A stretch of DNA of 64,000 nucleotides from Gammaproteobacteria bacterium. GTDB lineage: Bacteria; Pseudomonadota; Gammaproteobacteria; Steroidobacterales; Steroidobacteraceae. The DNA lies in contig JAQGOE010000029.1 of NCBI GenBank assembly GCA_028293725.1, positions 98,849 to 162,848 of the forward strand. Reading direction: 5' to 3'. Below the pieces are notes generated by a model. The model made no database searches. It was not told the origin of the DNA and saw only the letters and a program-made list of their open reading frames with translations. Shown piece after piece: positions 17,741 through 26,049 of this stretch. Each line of letters opens with the position of its first letter. The first letter of the stretch is position 1. The translations under genes and the position numbers were made by a program.

Positions 17741-18537
17741 GAGTCCGTTCCACGGTGCAGGTCCAGGAAGGCCCGTTCGGCAGCGCGTAAAGCGGTGGCA
17801 ATCCGTGTCGCCCACTCGCGTTGTCCCGCCTCCTCCAGAAGAAGATCCTGCCGGATCTCGATCTCCACGTGGGGTAGGTCGCGCGCTTCGCCGTGATTCG
17901 GGATCGAGTAGTCGGTTTCGTCGCTCACAAAATACGGTTGGTTGTCCGCGATATGGAGGTGGCTCTCGCGCCGGAGCATGTCCAGCAGCAAACCGGCGAA
18001 GCGGCGGTCGCGGTTGTAGAGCACGGCGGCGTGCATCTCGCGTCGGACGCCCTTGTATATGTCGGTCATGCTGTGCTGTGACACCAGGATCGTGGGGCGT
18101 CCCGCCGCTTTCCGCTTGTTGATGAGGGCTGCAATCCGGTCATGGTAGGGGTCGAAGATCGCGACCCGGCGGGCCAGCCGCTGCGCCTCGCTCAACTCGA
18201 TGTTGCCCGGAATCTCGGTCGACTCGCTCATCGTCGGAATGGAGGTCGCCACCTTGGGGTCGCGATTGCAGTCGATCACCAGCCGCGAGTAGTTCTGCGC
18301 CACCATCGGGGCATCCAGAGCCTCCGACACGTGGCGGGCCACCGCCAGCGCGCCGATGTCCCACGCGATGTGCCTCTGCAACTCCGATTGGGGTACCCCG
18401 AGGTCAAACAAGCTTCGCGGGATGCGTGCGCTGGCATGGTCGACCACAATGACAAAGTTCGATCGTCCGTGGCTCCGCGCTTCGCTAAAAGCGGGCGGCT
18501 CGTCCGCGGCGATCAATGCCTCAAAAGACTTCTGCAT
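17737..18537 (-). CDS. N-formylglutamate amidohydrolase-family protein
   Basis: Zinc-type amidohydrolase-like protein of about 266 residues from the ATG at 18537; a GTG at 18555 is the alternative start. Family features include the early block FVIVVDHASARIPRSL, the central SRLVIDCNRDP, and SQHSMTDIYKGVRREMHAAVLYNRD. Authentic family members hydrolyse N-formyl-L-glutamate to glutamate and formate in histidine catabolism, but no hut genes are in the window, so another N-acyl or gamma-glutamyl amide is possible. The gene overlaps the GS-like gene upstream by 17 bases and the isochorismatase-like gene downstream by 4, which makes a tightly coupled set of three. Confidence 0.85.
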   Translation of the reverse strand: MQKSFEALIAADEPPAFSEARSHGRSNFVIVVDHASARIPRSLFDLGVPQSELQRHIAWDIGALAVARHVSEALDAPMVAQNYSRLVIDCNRDPKVATSIPTMSESTEIPGNIELSEAQRLARRVAIFDPYHDRIAALINKRKAAGRPTILVSQHSMTDIYKGVRREMHAAVLYNRDRRFAGLLLDMLRRESHLHIADNQPYFVSDETDYSIPNHGEARDLPHVEIEIRQDLLLEEAGQREWATRIATALRAAERAFLDLHRGTDS

Positions 18538-19783
18538 AACGACGACAGACCTCACTTTCGCTCAGATCGCGCAGACACTGCGCTTCGGCGGTCTTGAACA
18601 ACAGGTAGCCCGACAACAGTTCCGGCCCCAACCATTCCGCGGCGGCTTCGCTGCCTTCGAGCGCGCCCAGCGCCGCCTCGAGGCTGGTGGGCAGCGCCGC
18701 TGCGGTGTCCGCATCGATCGCGCGAGCGTGCCTGATTCCGTCCAGCCCGGCCTGAATCAACACAGCCAGCGCGAGATAGGGGTTGGCAGTCGCGTCCGCG
18801 ACGCGATATTCCAAGTTGCATTGCTTCGCGTGTTGGGTCGGATCATCACCGAGAAGCGGCGCGATGCGCACTGCGGCGCCGCGGTCGAGAGGGCCGGCGT
18901 CGGCCTTCACCGGGGCCCAGCGATTCGGGCGCAGGCGGTAGTACGATGCGACCGATGCCGCCGTCACCGCGCATAGCGCGGGCATGTGATGCAGGATGCC
19001 CGCGATGAAGTGGGTTCCGAGAGCAGACACCCGCCACGGGCGGCTCGCGTCGTACAGCACCGGCTGGCCGTTGCGATCGAGGAAGCTGAAGTGGATATGA
19101 GTGCCGCTGCCGACGCCGTTTGGATCGTGGATCGGTGCGAAACTGACACGGTGGCCCAGGCGGAAAGCCACTGCTTGCGCAAGCTCGCGCGTGATCACCG
19201 CTTCGTCCGCGGCGCGCAAGCCCAGCACCGGCCCGGTGGTCACCTCGAACTGTTGTGGTCCATACTCTGCAAGAAAGGAGTCGGGAATGATCCCGGCCTC
19301 GCGCAGGGCTGACAGCAGCCGACCACCGAAAACACCCTGGCGCCGGTAGGCATCGAGCTCGTAGGGCTGCGGCGGATGTGCCGCGACCCCGCTATAGGTG
19401 AGCTCCTGCTCGAATGTCGCGAGCAACCGTAGACCGGTCTCGCGCTCGAGTCTGTCGAGCGCGCGCCGCAATACCTGGCGCGGACAGAACTCCCACGGCG
19501 CGCCTTCGAGAGTGCGCAGATCGCCGAGAAAGAAATACTCTACGGTGCCATCCTCGAAGGGCACAAATACCCGGGTGGTCGGATCGGGCATGAGGGCCAC
19601 TTCGCCGCGCGTGCCGAACGGGGTTACGTGGATAGGACCAAACGAGGACAAGAATAGATTCGTCGGGGCCAGGCCGACGCCGCGCTGCAATCTCGACTGC
19701 AGATCCGCAGCGGGGAAGCTCTTGCCGCGAAAATGCGCGGAAAGATCGCTCGTGCCCACGAAAACAATCGGCTCGCGTTCCAT
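18521..19783 (-). CDS. Glutamine synthetase-family ligase (gamma-glutamyl-amine synthetase type)
   Basis: ATP-dependent ligase of about 420 residues, shorter than housekeeping GlnA. GS motifs seen are the metal pair in LLATFEQELTYSG, the central SFAPIHDPNGVGSGTHIHFSFLD, the ATP/arginine region SYYRLRPNRWAPVKA, and the C-terminal LEYRVADATANPYLALAV. The usual WGxxNR signature reads AGPLDR, which argues for an amine other than ammonia. Such proteins gamma-glutamylate amines or aromatic amines in catabolism (PuuA, GlnA3-like). Start is an ATG at 19783, with a GTG one codon earlier. It heads the operon with the two amidohydrolases and is divergent from the PLP enzyme gene across only about 60 bases. 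Confidence 0.88.
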   Translation of the reverse strand: MEREPIVFVGTSDLSAHFRGKSFPAADLQSRLQRGVGLAPTNLFLSSFGPIHVTPFGTRGEVALMPDPTTRVFVPFEDGTVEYFFLGDLRTLEGAPWEFCPRQVLRRALDRLERETGLRLLATFEQELTYSGVAAHPPQPYELDAYRRQGVFGGRLLSALREAGIIPDSFLAEYGPQQFEVTTGPVLGLRAADEAVITRELAQAVAFRLGHRVSFAPIHDPNGVGSGTHIHFSFLDRNGQPVLYDASRPWRVSALGTHFIAGILHHMPALCAVTAASVASYYRLRPNRWAPVKADAGPLDRGAAVRIAPLLGDDPTQHAKQCNLEYRVADATANPYLALAVLIQAGLDGIRHARAIDADTAAALPTSLEAALGALEGSEAAAEWLGPELLSGYLLFKTAEAQCLRDLSESEVCRRYAEVF

Positions 19784-19845
19784 CACTGCAGCGTAACATC
19801 ATGAGTAGCGCTGAAACAGCGGCACGCGCCGCTAGGAGAAGTCCG
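19784..19845. promoter_or_regulatory. Compact divergent promoter region
   Basis: Only 62 bases separate the ATG of the GS-like gene (minus) from the ribosome-site-supported ATG of the PLP enzyme (plus, 19846). Both promoters must overlap here or lie inside the coding regions, which suggests shared regulation. No clear dyad was found. Confidence 0.4.
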
Positions 19846-21033
19846 ATGACCGCAGGGTTACCGAGCAGGTCCACCATCGCCGTATGGGGCGGCGAAACCG
19901 ATCACGAACCCTACGAGCGCGCCACCCAGGTACCGGTGGTTCACAGCGTATCTTTCGGTTACCAGGACGTAGACACGTGGCAGGCGGTCGCGCTCGGGCG
20001 CGAGCCTGGACATATCTACTCGCGCAACACCAACCCGACGGTGCGCGCGTTTGAAGAGAAGGTCCGCGACCTGGAAGCGGCAGAGGCGGCAACGAGCTTC
20101 TCCACCGGAATGGCCGCGATCAGCGGCACGTTGTTCGCGCTTTTGCGGCCGGGTGATCGGGTGGTCTCGATCCGCGACAGCTACGGCGGCACGAACAAAC
20201 TGTTCACCGGGTTCCTACCGTCTTTCGGTATCGAGGCGCGCCTGTGCACCACAACCGACTTCGAGGAGATCGAAGCCGAGGTCGCACGAGGATGCAAGGT
20301 CCTATACCTGGAGACTCCGACCAATCCAACGGTCAAGATCGTGGATATCGAGCGATTGGCGCGTGCTGCCCATGCTGTGGGCGCTTTGGTGGTGGTGGAT
20401 AACACGTTCGCCACTCCAATCAACCAGAACCCGCTCCAATTGGGTGCAGACCTGGTGCTTCACAGTGCAACCAAGTATCTCGGCGGACACGCGGATGCTC
20501 TTGGCGGCGCCGCGTGCGGCAGTGAGGCCTTGATCCGGACTCTCTACCATTTCCGTGAGATCAACGGTGCCTCGCTCGCGCCCATGGATGCTTATCATCT
20601 GCTGCGTGGAATGAAAACGCTGGCCTTGCGTGTTGAAAGACAGAACCAGAGTGCGTTGACCATCGCGCGTTGGTTGACGGAGCAGCGCGTCGTGGAGCGC
20701 GTCAACTACCCCGGTTTGGAAACCCACCTTCATCACGATGTGGCGAAGCGGCAGATGCGCGGCTTCGGCGGGATGCTCAGCTTCAGCGTTCGCGGCGGAT
20801 TCGAGGCAATCAAACAGGTGCTGCCGCGGCTACGCTACGCACACCGGGCCGCCAACCTGGGATGTGTCGAAACGGTTGTCGGCCCGCCGGCCGTGACCAG
20901 CCATGTTGAATGTACGGCCGCGGAGCGCGCCGCCGCGGGCATACCGGAGGGTTTGATCCGTTACTCCACGGGCATCGAGGACGTCGCGGATCTCATCGCG
21001 GATCTCAGGAACGCACTCGCCGTTTTGCCCTAA
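19846..21033 (+). CDS. Cys/Met metabolism PLP-dependent enzyme (cystathionine gamma-synthase/lyase type)
   Basis: PLP enzyme of 395 residues. The ATG at 19846 is chosen over one at 19801 because AGGAG lies seven bases before it. Fold-type I hallmarks: SRNTNPT (58-64), SFSTGMAAISG cofactor loop, Asp185 in VVVDNTFATP, Schiff-base Lys210 in HSATKYLGGHAD, and the C-terminal LLRGMKTLALRVERQ and GLIRYSTGIED. The DSYGGT context resembles cystathionine gamma-synthase and gamma-lyase rather than methionine gamma-lyase, but substrate choice (cystathionine, O-acylhomoserine, cysteine conjugates) cannot be fixed. Its divergent neighbours process amides and amines, so degradation of a sulfur amino acid derivative is plausible. 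Confidence 0.9.
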   Translation: MTAGLPSRSTIAVWGGETDHEPYERATQVPVVHSVSFGYQDVDTWQAVALGREPGHIYSRNTNPTVRAFEEKVRDLEAAEAATSFSTGMAAISGTLFALLRPGDRVVSIRDSYGGTNKLFTGFLPSFGIEARLCTTTDFEEIEAEVARGCKVLYLETPTNPTVKIVDIERLARAAHAVGALVVVDNTFATPINQNPLQLGADLVLHSATKYLGGHADALGGAACGSEALIRTLYHFREINGASLAPMDAYHLLRGMKTLALRVERQNQSALTIARWLTEQRVVERVNYPGLETHLHHDVAKRQMRGFGGMLSFSVRGGFEAIKQVLPRLRYAHRAANLGCVETVVGPPAVTSHVECTAAERAAAGIPEGLIRYSTGIEDVADLIADLRNALAVLP

Positions 21034-21091
21034 CTCGTTGATTCACCTGGACGCTCGAGTCGATTGCGCCGGCATATTGCACTTCGTAACT

Positions 21092-21105
21092 TGGTAGCGC
21101 TATCA
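21092..21105. promoter_or_regulatory. LacI-type palindromic operator
   Basis: TGGTAGCGCTATCA, a near-perfect 14-base palindrome (core TAGCGCTA) with the central CG typical of LacI-family operators. Closely similar sites occur upstream of TonB receptor genes in Xanthomonas and Caulobacter sugar-uptake regulons. It sits about 90 bases before the TonB receptor start. The regulator is not in the window. Confidence 0.55.
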
Positions 21106-21110
21106 TAAAT

Positions 21111-21150
21111 GGAACCTGAAGGGGCGCAGACCCCCCGGGGTTCTGGGGGA
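21111..21150 (+). other. Hairpin-forming leader before TonB receptor
   Basis: G/C-rich leader able to fold as a nested hairpin: outer GAACC (21112-21116) with GGTTC (21139-21143) and inner GGGG (21121-21124) with CCCC (21131-21134). A further GGGGG follows at 21145 and could compete for the C-run. It may be a terminator of the upstream gene, an attenuator or simply structured RNA. I do not match it to a known riboswitch. Confidence 0.35.
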
Positions 21151-21195
21151 ACGACGCAATAGAGCTTCCGAGTGATCCAATGGAGGGGGGATGTC

Positions 21196-24100
21196 ATGCG
21201 AGAAATGTCTCGTGCGTGTGGCTATGTAGGTCTAATCGGCGCCTGTCTCGGCGCCGCGTCGGCGGTCCACGGTCAGCAAGCGCAGTCACCGGCAGACAAC
21301 GGGCCGCGGCTCTCGAGCGCGGGGCCGAACGCCCCTGCGGATCTGCAGGAAGTTATCGTTACCGGATATCGCAAGAGCCTGACGGAGTCCACCGAGGCAA
21401 AGCGTGAAGCGGTCGGCTTCATCGACCAGGTGAACGCCGAAGACATCGGCAAATTCCCCGACACGAACATCGCCGAGTCCTTCAACCGCATCCCGGGTAT
21501 CACGATCTCGCGCGACATCGACGGCGAGGGAACGGATATCTCGATTCGCGGCCTGGGCACGAACTTCACCAAGGTCTTGCTGAACGGTGCACCGGTCGCG
21601 GTCGCCTCCACAGGCACTACGGACTCCCAGAATACCAACCGCGAAGTGGACTTGGACCTGTTCCCGACCGAACTGTTCACCCAACTCACCGTCAAGAAGA
21701 CTTCCTCGGCCGACATGATCGAAGGCGGCGCGGCCGGCACCGTTGACATGCGAAGCGCCCGCCCCTTCGACAACCCGGGTGCGCACCTGACGTACACCGC
21801 CACCGGTACGAAGAATCAAGGCGCTCCGAACGCGGGTGAGCGTGGCGCCGTCATTGCGAGCGACACGTGGGATAACGGCTTCGGCGCTCTCGTCGGCGTT
21901 GCAGCTGTGGCTAACAGAATCAACGTGACGGGGTTCGAGACGATCGGCTGGACGAACGCGAACCTGACCGCGGCGCAGTGCGGTGCGGGCAATACGTGCA
22001 ACCAAACAGGCGGCGGGAACTGGACGATCCCCGCAACAGTGCCAGCCGGAGCCGGCAACGGACTGGTGACCGGCACACCGATCGACAATGCCTTCCTACT
22101 CGCCCACAACCCCGGGCTGACTACCCAGCAGATTGACAACGCGTTGCTTCCGCGGCTCGGTCGCAGCGCGGACGAGTTTGGCTCTCGTGACCGTGACAAT
22201 GCGATCATCAGCCTGGAATACCGCCCCAACGACAATCTGCATATCTACCTGGACTCGATATACGGTCACAAGAAGAACAACGAGCAACGCGTCGACATGG
22301 ACTGGGTCGTGCGCAATGGCGCAGCCATCCCCTTGAATATGACGGTCGACCGTGGCGACTGCAGCAACGGATGTGTCGCAACCGGGGGCACCTTCGCCAA
22401 TTCGCAATTCTTCCTTGAGTACCGGCCGTACATCGAGACGGTAAACTTCTACGGCGTCAACCCGGGCCTGACATGGCAGATCGCGGATGCCTTCAAGATG
22501 GACGTGCAGGCGAACAAGACCAACAGCACCTTCCATCGCGAGGTGCCCTCGGTGGATGTCACCACGCCGCTCGGCTCCGGCCTGACCGTCAACTACGCCA
22601 ACACCGGCGCCCTCCCGGTGATCCAGAGCAACGTCGACCTGAACAATCCGGTCAACTTCGGCTGGAACGCAGGTTCCCGCGTCAACATACAGGACGAGAA
22701 GCGCGATACGGGTACCAAGGGTATCCGGACGAATTTCACCTGGGGCAAGGGCAAGGATGTCAATCTGCAATTCGGCGCGTCGTACGACGATATCCTGCGG
22801 CAGATCAGGGGGTACGACAACAGCCAGGCGTGGCAGAACGCGGTCTGCGGAAACAACCCGAGCGTTTTCGTTCCGACACCGAACCTGCAGCCACCCTGCT
22901 CCGGCCAGGTGCAGCCGGGCATGCCGGGTTATCCCCCCTATCCGGCCTATCCCGGGTACGGAACGGGGTACACTGCGGGCCAGTCGACCGCGGTCACTTA
23001 TCAAGGGTCCCTGGTCCCCACTGGCGCGGTCCCCTCTTACTTGAAGCCGGGTTCCGCGGGCTTTGCCGTCGTGAACTGGCCCGCGTTCGCGGGCGCTACG
23101 AACTACACTGGATTCCACAATTCCGAACCGACCAACACAGGTTCGAATACCGGCGCCAGCGCGGGCTTCGTCGAGGAAAAGGACACCGGCTTCTACGTCG
23201 AGCTCACAGGTAACACCCTACTGGGAGACAACCGCCTGCGCTATACAGGCGGAGTGCGCTACGTCCGGACTAACCAGACCATCGGCGGGTACGTCTCTAT
23301 TCCAGACAACCGCAACCGTCCGAATCCGCCAACAGGAGAAAATCCCGCGGATGGCGGCCTATATCCCAACGTCCTGAACTTCGTCTACACACACAACACG
23401 TACCACAACGTGCTTCCCTCGGCCGAGTTTGCTTATAACGTATCCGACAACGCCATCGTCAGATTGGCGGGCTCGAGAACCATGACGCGGCCCGATCCGA
23501 GCGCGATGCTTCCCGGGCTGAGCTTTGGCACGCCCTCCGCGGACGTTGGGACGGTTGGCAACCCGGCTTTGAAGCCGTACCTGTCGGACAACTTCGATCT
23601 CGGGTTCGAGTACTACACCGGGCAGGAAGGCTATGTCGGTGCGGCGGTGTTCCGGAAGCGGGTCACCGGCTTCACCGCGAACGGCAACACCACCGTGCCC
23701 TTTAACGCCCTCGCTGTGTATGGCGTGACTTATGCGACGTTGTCTCCCACACAGCAGCAAGCGATCACGAGCCGCGGTGGTCCCGATGCCGCTACCGTTG
23801 TGTTGCAGGAGCAAGTCAATGCCAGCGGCGCGCTGACGATTAACGGCGTGGAGTTCAACTGGGTCCAGCCTCTGGATTTCCTGCTGGATCGCTTTGGCAT
23901 CGACGGATTGGGCTTTACCGCCAACTACACCCTGGTCGATCAGGCGGGCACGGGAGCGGCTCCGGCAGTGGGATTGGGCATCGCTCCGCACACCTACAAC
24001 ATCACGGCCTACTACGAGCATGGCCCGTACATGGCGCGCATCTCCACTGTATATAACAAGGGATCGCAGATCTCCACCCCGAATCAGAATGGCATCACCA

Positions 24101-24318
24101 GCGCCGCGCTGTTCAGCGCTGACTACCGCCAGTGGGACTTCTCATCGAGCCTGGACCTGTCGCAGTTGTTCGGCTGGTCGCACCAGGTGCAGATCACCGC
24201 CGATGCGCTCAATCTGTTCGATGCGCGTCTGCGCACCTACTTCCAGTTCACGAACGCAACGTTCACTCAGTACAACCCCGGGCGTGAGATCCTGATTGGT
24301 GTTCGCGGGAAATTTTGA
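21196..24318 (+). CDS. TonB-dependent receptor, Xanthomonas/Caulobacter (TIGR01782-like) type
   Basis: Outer-membrane receptor of 1040 residues; the ATG at 21196 follows GGAGGGGGGATGTC and opens a signal peptide ending near VHGQQ. TonB box and plug follow in the order seen in this subfamily: LQEVIVTGYRKSLTE, KFPDTNIAESFNRIPGITISRD, IRGLGTNFTKVLLNG and MIEGGAAGTVDMRSARPFD. The barrel ends GREILIGVRGKF with a terminal Phe. Family members over 900 residues commonly take up oligosaccharides or other plant-derived compounds and are controlled by LacI-type repressors, which fits the site at 21092-21105. An insertion rich in Pro, Gly and Tyr lies around 22900-22990. Confidence 0.93.
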   Translation: MREMSRACGYVGLIGACLGAASAVHGQQAQSPADNGPRLSSAGPNAPADLQEVIVTGYRKSLTESTEAKREAVGFIDQVNAEDIGKFPDTNIAESFNRIPGITISRDIDGEGTDISIRGLGTNFTKVLLNGAPVAVASTGTTDSQNTNREVDLDLFPTELFTQLTVKKTSSADMIEGGAAGTVDMRSARPFDNPGAHLTYTATGTKNQGAPNAGERGAVIASDTWDNGFGALVGVAAVANRINVTGFETIGWTNANLTAAQCGAGNTCNQTGGGNWTIPATVPAGAGNGLVTGTPIDNAFLLAHNPGLTTQQIDNALLPRLGRSADEFGSRDRDNAIISLEYRPNDNLHIYLDSIYGHKKNNEQRVDMDWVVRNGAAIPLNMTVDRGDCSNGCVATGGTFANSQFFLEYRPYIETVNFYGVNPGLTWQIADAFKMDVQANKTNSTFHREVPSVDVTTPLGSGLTVNYANTGALPVIQSNVDLNNPVNFGWNAGSRVNIQDEKRDTGTKGIRTNFTWGKGKDVNLQFGASYDDILRQIRGYDNSQAWQNAVCGNNPSVFVPTPNLQPPCSGQVQPGMPGYPPYPAYPGYGTGYTAGQSTAVTYQGSLVPTGAVPSYLKPGSAGFAVVNWPAFAGATNYTGFHNSEPTNTGSNTGASAGFVEEKDTGFYVELTGNTLLGDNRLRYTGGVRYVRTNQTIGGYVSIPDNRNRPNPPTGENPADGGLYPNVLNFVYTHNTYHNVLPSAEFAYNVSDNAIVRLAGSRTMTRPDPSAMLPGLSFGTPSADVGTVGNPALKPYLSDNFDLGFEYYTGQEGYVGAAVFRKRVTGFTANGNTTVPFNALAVYGVTYATLSPTQQQAITSRGGPDAATVVLQEQVNASGALTINGVEFNWVQPLDFLLDRFGIDGLGFTANYTLVDQAGTGAAPAVGLGIAPHTYNITAYYEHGPYMARISTVYNKGSQISTPNQNGITSAALFSADYRQWDFSSSLDLSQLFGWSHQVQITADALNLFDARLRTYFQFTNATFTQYNPGREILIGVRGKF

Positions 24319-24633
24319 CACCGGTGTCTGCACTCGCATCATTTATTCCCCGAAAGGGGATTGAGGCTATTCGGGGTGGCCCCTACGATGCCCCCCGATG
24401 TCACATAGAGCTGACGACCTACGGCTGCAGCCGATCGGCGAGTGCAGTCATCCGACTGTAGCGCAGCTATTTGTCGACGGTGCAGTTCTGCCGGCGACCA
24501 CCAGAAACGCCAGCTCGGCAGAAGCACACCGCACGTTGTCCTCTGGAGTACGGCCATCGCCTGCTACTACACTCGCGACCGCGGGTATTCCGCATCCAGC
24601 ACGGCTAAACCGCATCAGAAAGCGAGATCCTCT
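24319..24633. other. 315-base intergenic region
   Basis: No supportable gene. It holds the small hairpin at 24347-24360 just after the TonB receptor stop and the presumed promoter of the flavoprotein at 24634. The flavoprotein frame stays open leftwards to 24442, but the extra sequence lacks any family resemblance and is taken as non-coding. Confidence 0.6.
24347..24360 (+). terminator. GNRA-loop hairpin after TonB receptor
   Basis: TCCCC-GAAA-GGGGA, a compact perfect 5-bp stem with a GAAA tetraloop, 28 bases after the stop of the receptor gene. It lacks a following T-run, so efficient intrinsic termination is doubtful. Confidence 0.4.
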
Positions 24634-26049
24634 ATGCAACAGCAGGAAACGTTCGACACCGTGATCCTGGGCAGCGGACAGGGCGGCAAGTTGCTGGCAT
24701 GGCATCTGGCAAGATCCGGAAGAAAGGTGGCCGCCGTGGAACGCCGCTGGGTCGGAGGCTCCTGCCCCGCCGTCGCCTGTATGCCCAGTAAAAACGAGGT
24801 TTGGAGCGCGCGGGTGGCGCATTTAGTCCAACATGCCGGCGCATTCGGTACGACGACCGGCCCGGCTCAGACTGACATGGAGAGGGTTCGCGAGCGCAAA
24901 CAGAAGATGGTCGAACGCGAAATCGCCTTGCATCTGCAGGCCTACAGTAGCAGCGGCGCCGAGTTGATAATGGGTAGCGGCCGCCTCGTCGCCCCTAAAA
25001 CAATCGAAGTTCATTTGAATTCCGGTGGCACGCGCATCCTGACGGCCGGACAAATTATCCTGAACCTGGGGACCCGTGCCGCGATTCCCAACGTACCGGG
25101 CATCGAGTCTGCCCGGGCGCTGACTCACATTGAGGCCCTGGAGCTCGACTACGTACCCGCCCATTTGATCATCTTCGGCGGCGGATACGTGGCCATCGAG
25201 TTGGCACAAGCTTACCGGCGCCTCGGCAGCCGGGTGACGATTATCCAGGCCGAGCGCCAGTTGCTCGGGCGCGAAGACCCCGAAATCGCCGCCGAAGTAC
25301 TGCGAATACTTACGGCTGAAGGTGTCGATGTGCTGTTGGGCTCCAATCCGACTGGTGTGCGCGGCCGCTCGGGGGACGAAGTTTCTGTGACGGTACGGAC
25401 CGGGCCGGGTGAGCAAAGAATTGAAGGCAGCGACCTGCTCGTCGCCGTCGGGCGGGTCCCGAACACCGCCGATATTGGGCTTGAACAAGCTGGGATTGCA
25501 TTGGATGCGGGTGGTTACATTCGCGTCAACGAGCGGTTGGAGACGTCTGCACCCGGAGTGTGGGCGCTGGGTGAATGTGCCGGCAGCCCACAGTTTACGC
25601 ACGTTTCTATCGACGATTTCAGGATCGTGAGGGACAACCTGGCCGGCGGCAACCGAAGTACGCGCAACCGACTGGTGCCACGCGTGCTGTTCACGGATCC
25701 GCCACTCGCCCACGTTGGACTCAGCGAAGGCGAAGCACAGCGCCTCGGTATCGCCGTACGAGTCGCGAGACTGCCGATGAGCAATGTGCTGCGTACTGAG
25801 GCCACGGACGAAACCCAAGGATTCATGAAAGTCCTGGTCGGGAGTGACGATCGAATCCTGGGTTTCACGATGATCGGCTCGGAGGCCGGAGAAGTCATGG
25901 CGGTCGTACAGACGGCGATGTTGGCCGACCTGCCTTATCCGAAACTTCGCGACGCTGTTATAGCTCACCTGACGATGGCGGAAGGACTGGGCCCGCTTCT
26001 GTCGAATGTAGCGCAACCAACCGAAACCGGCGGCCTCGCCTCCCCCTAG
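24634..26049 (+). CDS. Class I pyridine nucleotide-disulfide oxidoreductase
   Basis: FAD/NAD(P)H-dependent oxidoreductase of 471 residues, in the dihydrolipoamide dehydrogenase/mercuric reductase group. It shows FAD-binding GSGQGG (13-18), a redox-active cysteine pair Cys44 and Cys49 in GGSCPAVACMPSK, a second dinucleotide site FGGGYVAIELAQAYRRLG, the FAD motif TSAPGVWALGEC, and the C-terminal interface His/Glu in AHLTMAEGLG. All parts needed for disulfide or metal-ion reduction are intact. There is no HMA domain and no E2 lipoyl partner nearby, so it is an orphan reductase of unknown substrate. Its stop overlaps the convergent hydrolase stop by four bases. Confidence 0.88.
   Translation: MQQQETFDTVILGSGQGGKLLAWHLARSGRKVAAVERRWVGGSCPAVACMPSKNEVWSARVAHLVQHAGAFGTTTGPAQTDMERVRERKQKMVEREIALHLQAYSSSGAELIMGSGRLVAPKTIEVHLNSGGTRILTAGQIILNLGTRAAIPNVPGIESARALTHIEALELDYVPAHLIIFGGGYVAIELAQAYRRLGSRVTIIQAERQLLGREDPEIAAEVLRILTAEGVDVLLGSNPTGVRGRSGDEVSVTVRTGPGEQRIEGSDLLVAVGRVPNTADIGLEQAGIALDAGGYIRVNERLETSAPGVWALGECAGSPQFTHVSIDDFRIVRDNLAGGNRSTRNRLVPRVLFTDPPLAHVGLSEGEAQRLGIAVRVARLPMSNVLRTEATDETQGFMKVLVGSDDRILGFTMIGSEAGEVMAVVQTAMLADLPYPKLRDAVIAHLTMAEGLGPLLSNVAQPTETGGLASP

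Noticed and set aside
22096..23118. 340-codon open frame opposite the second TonB receptor
   Set aside because: Same reason: an antisense shadow of a recognised receptor.
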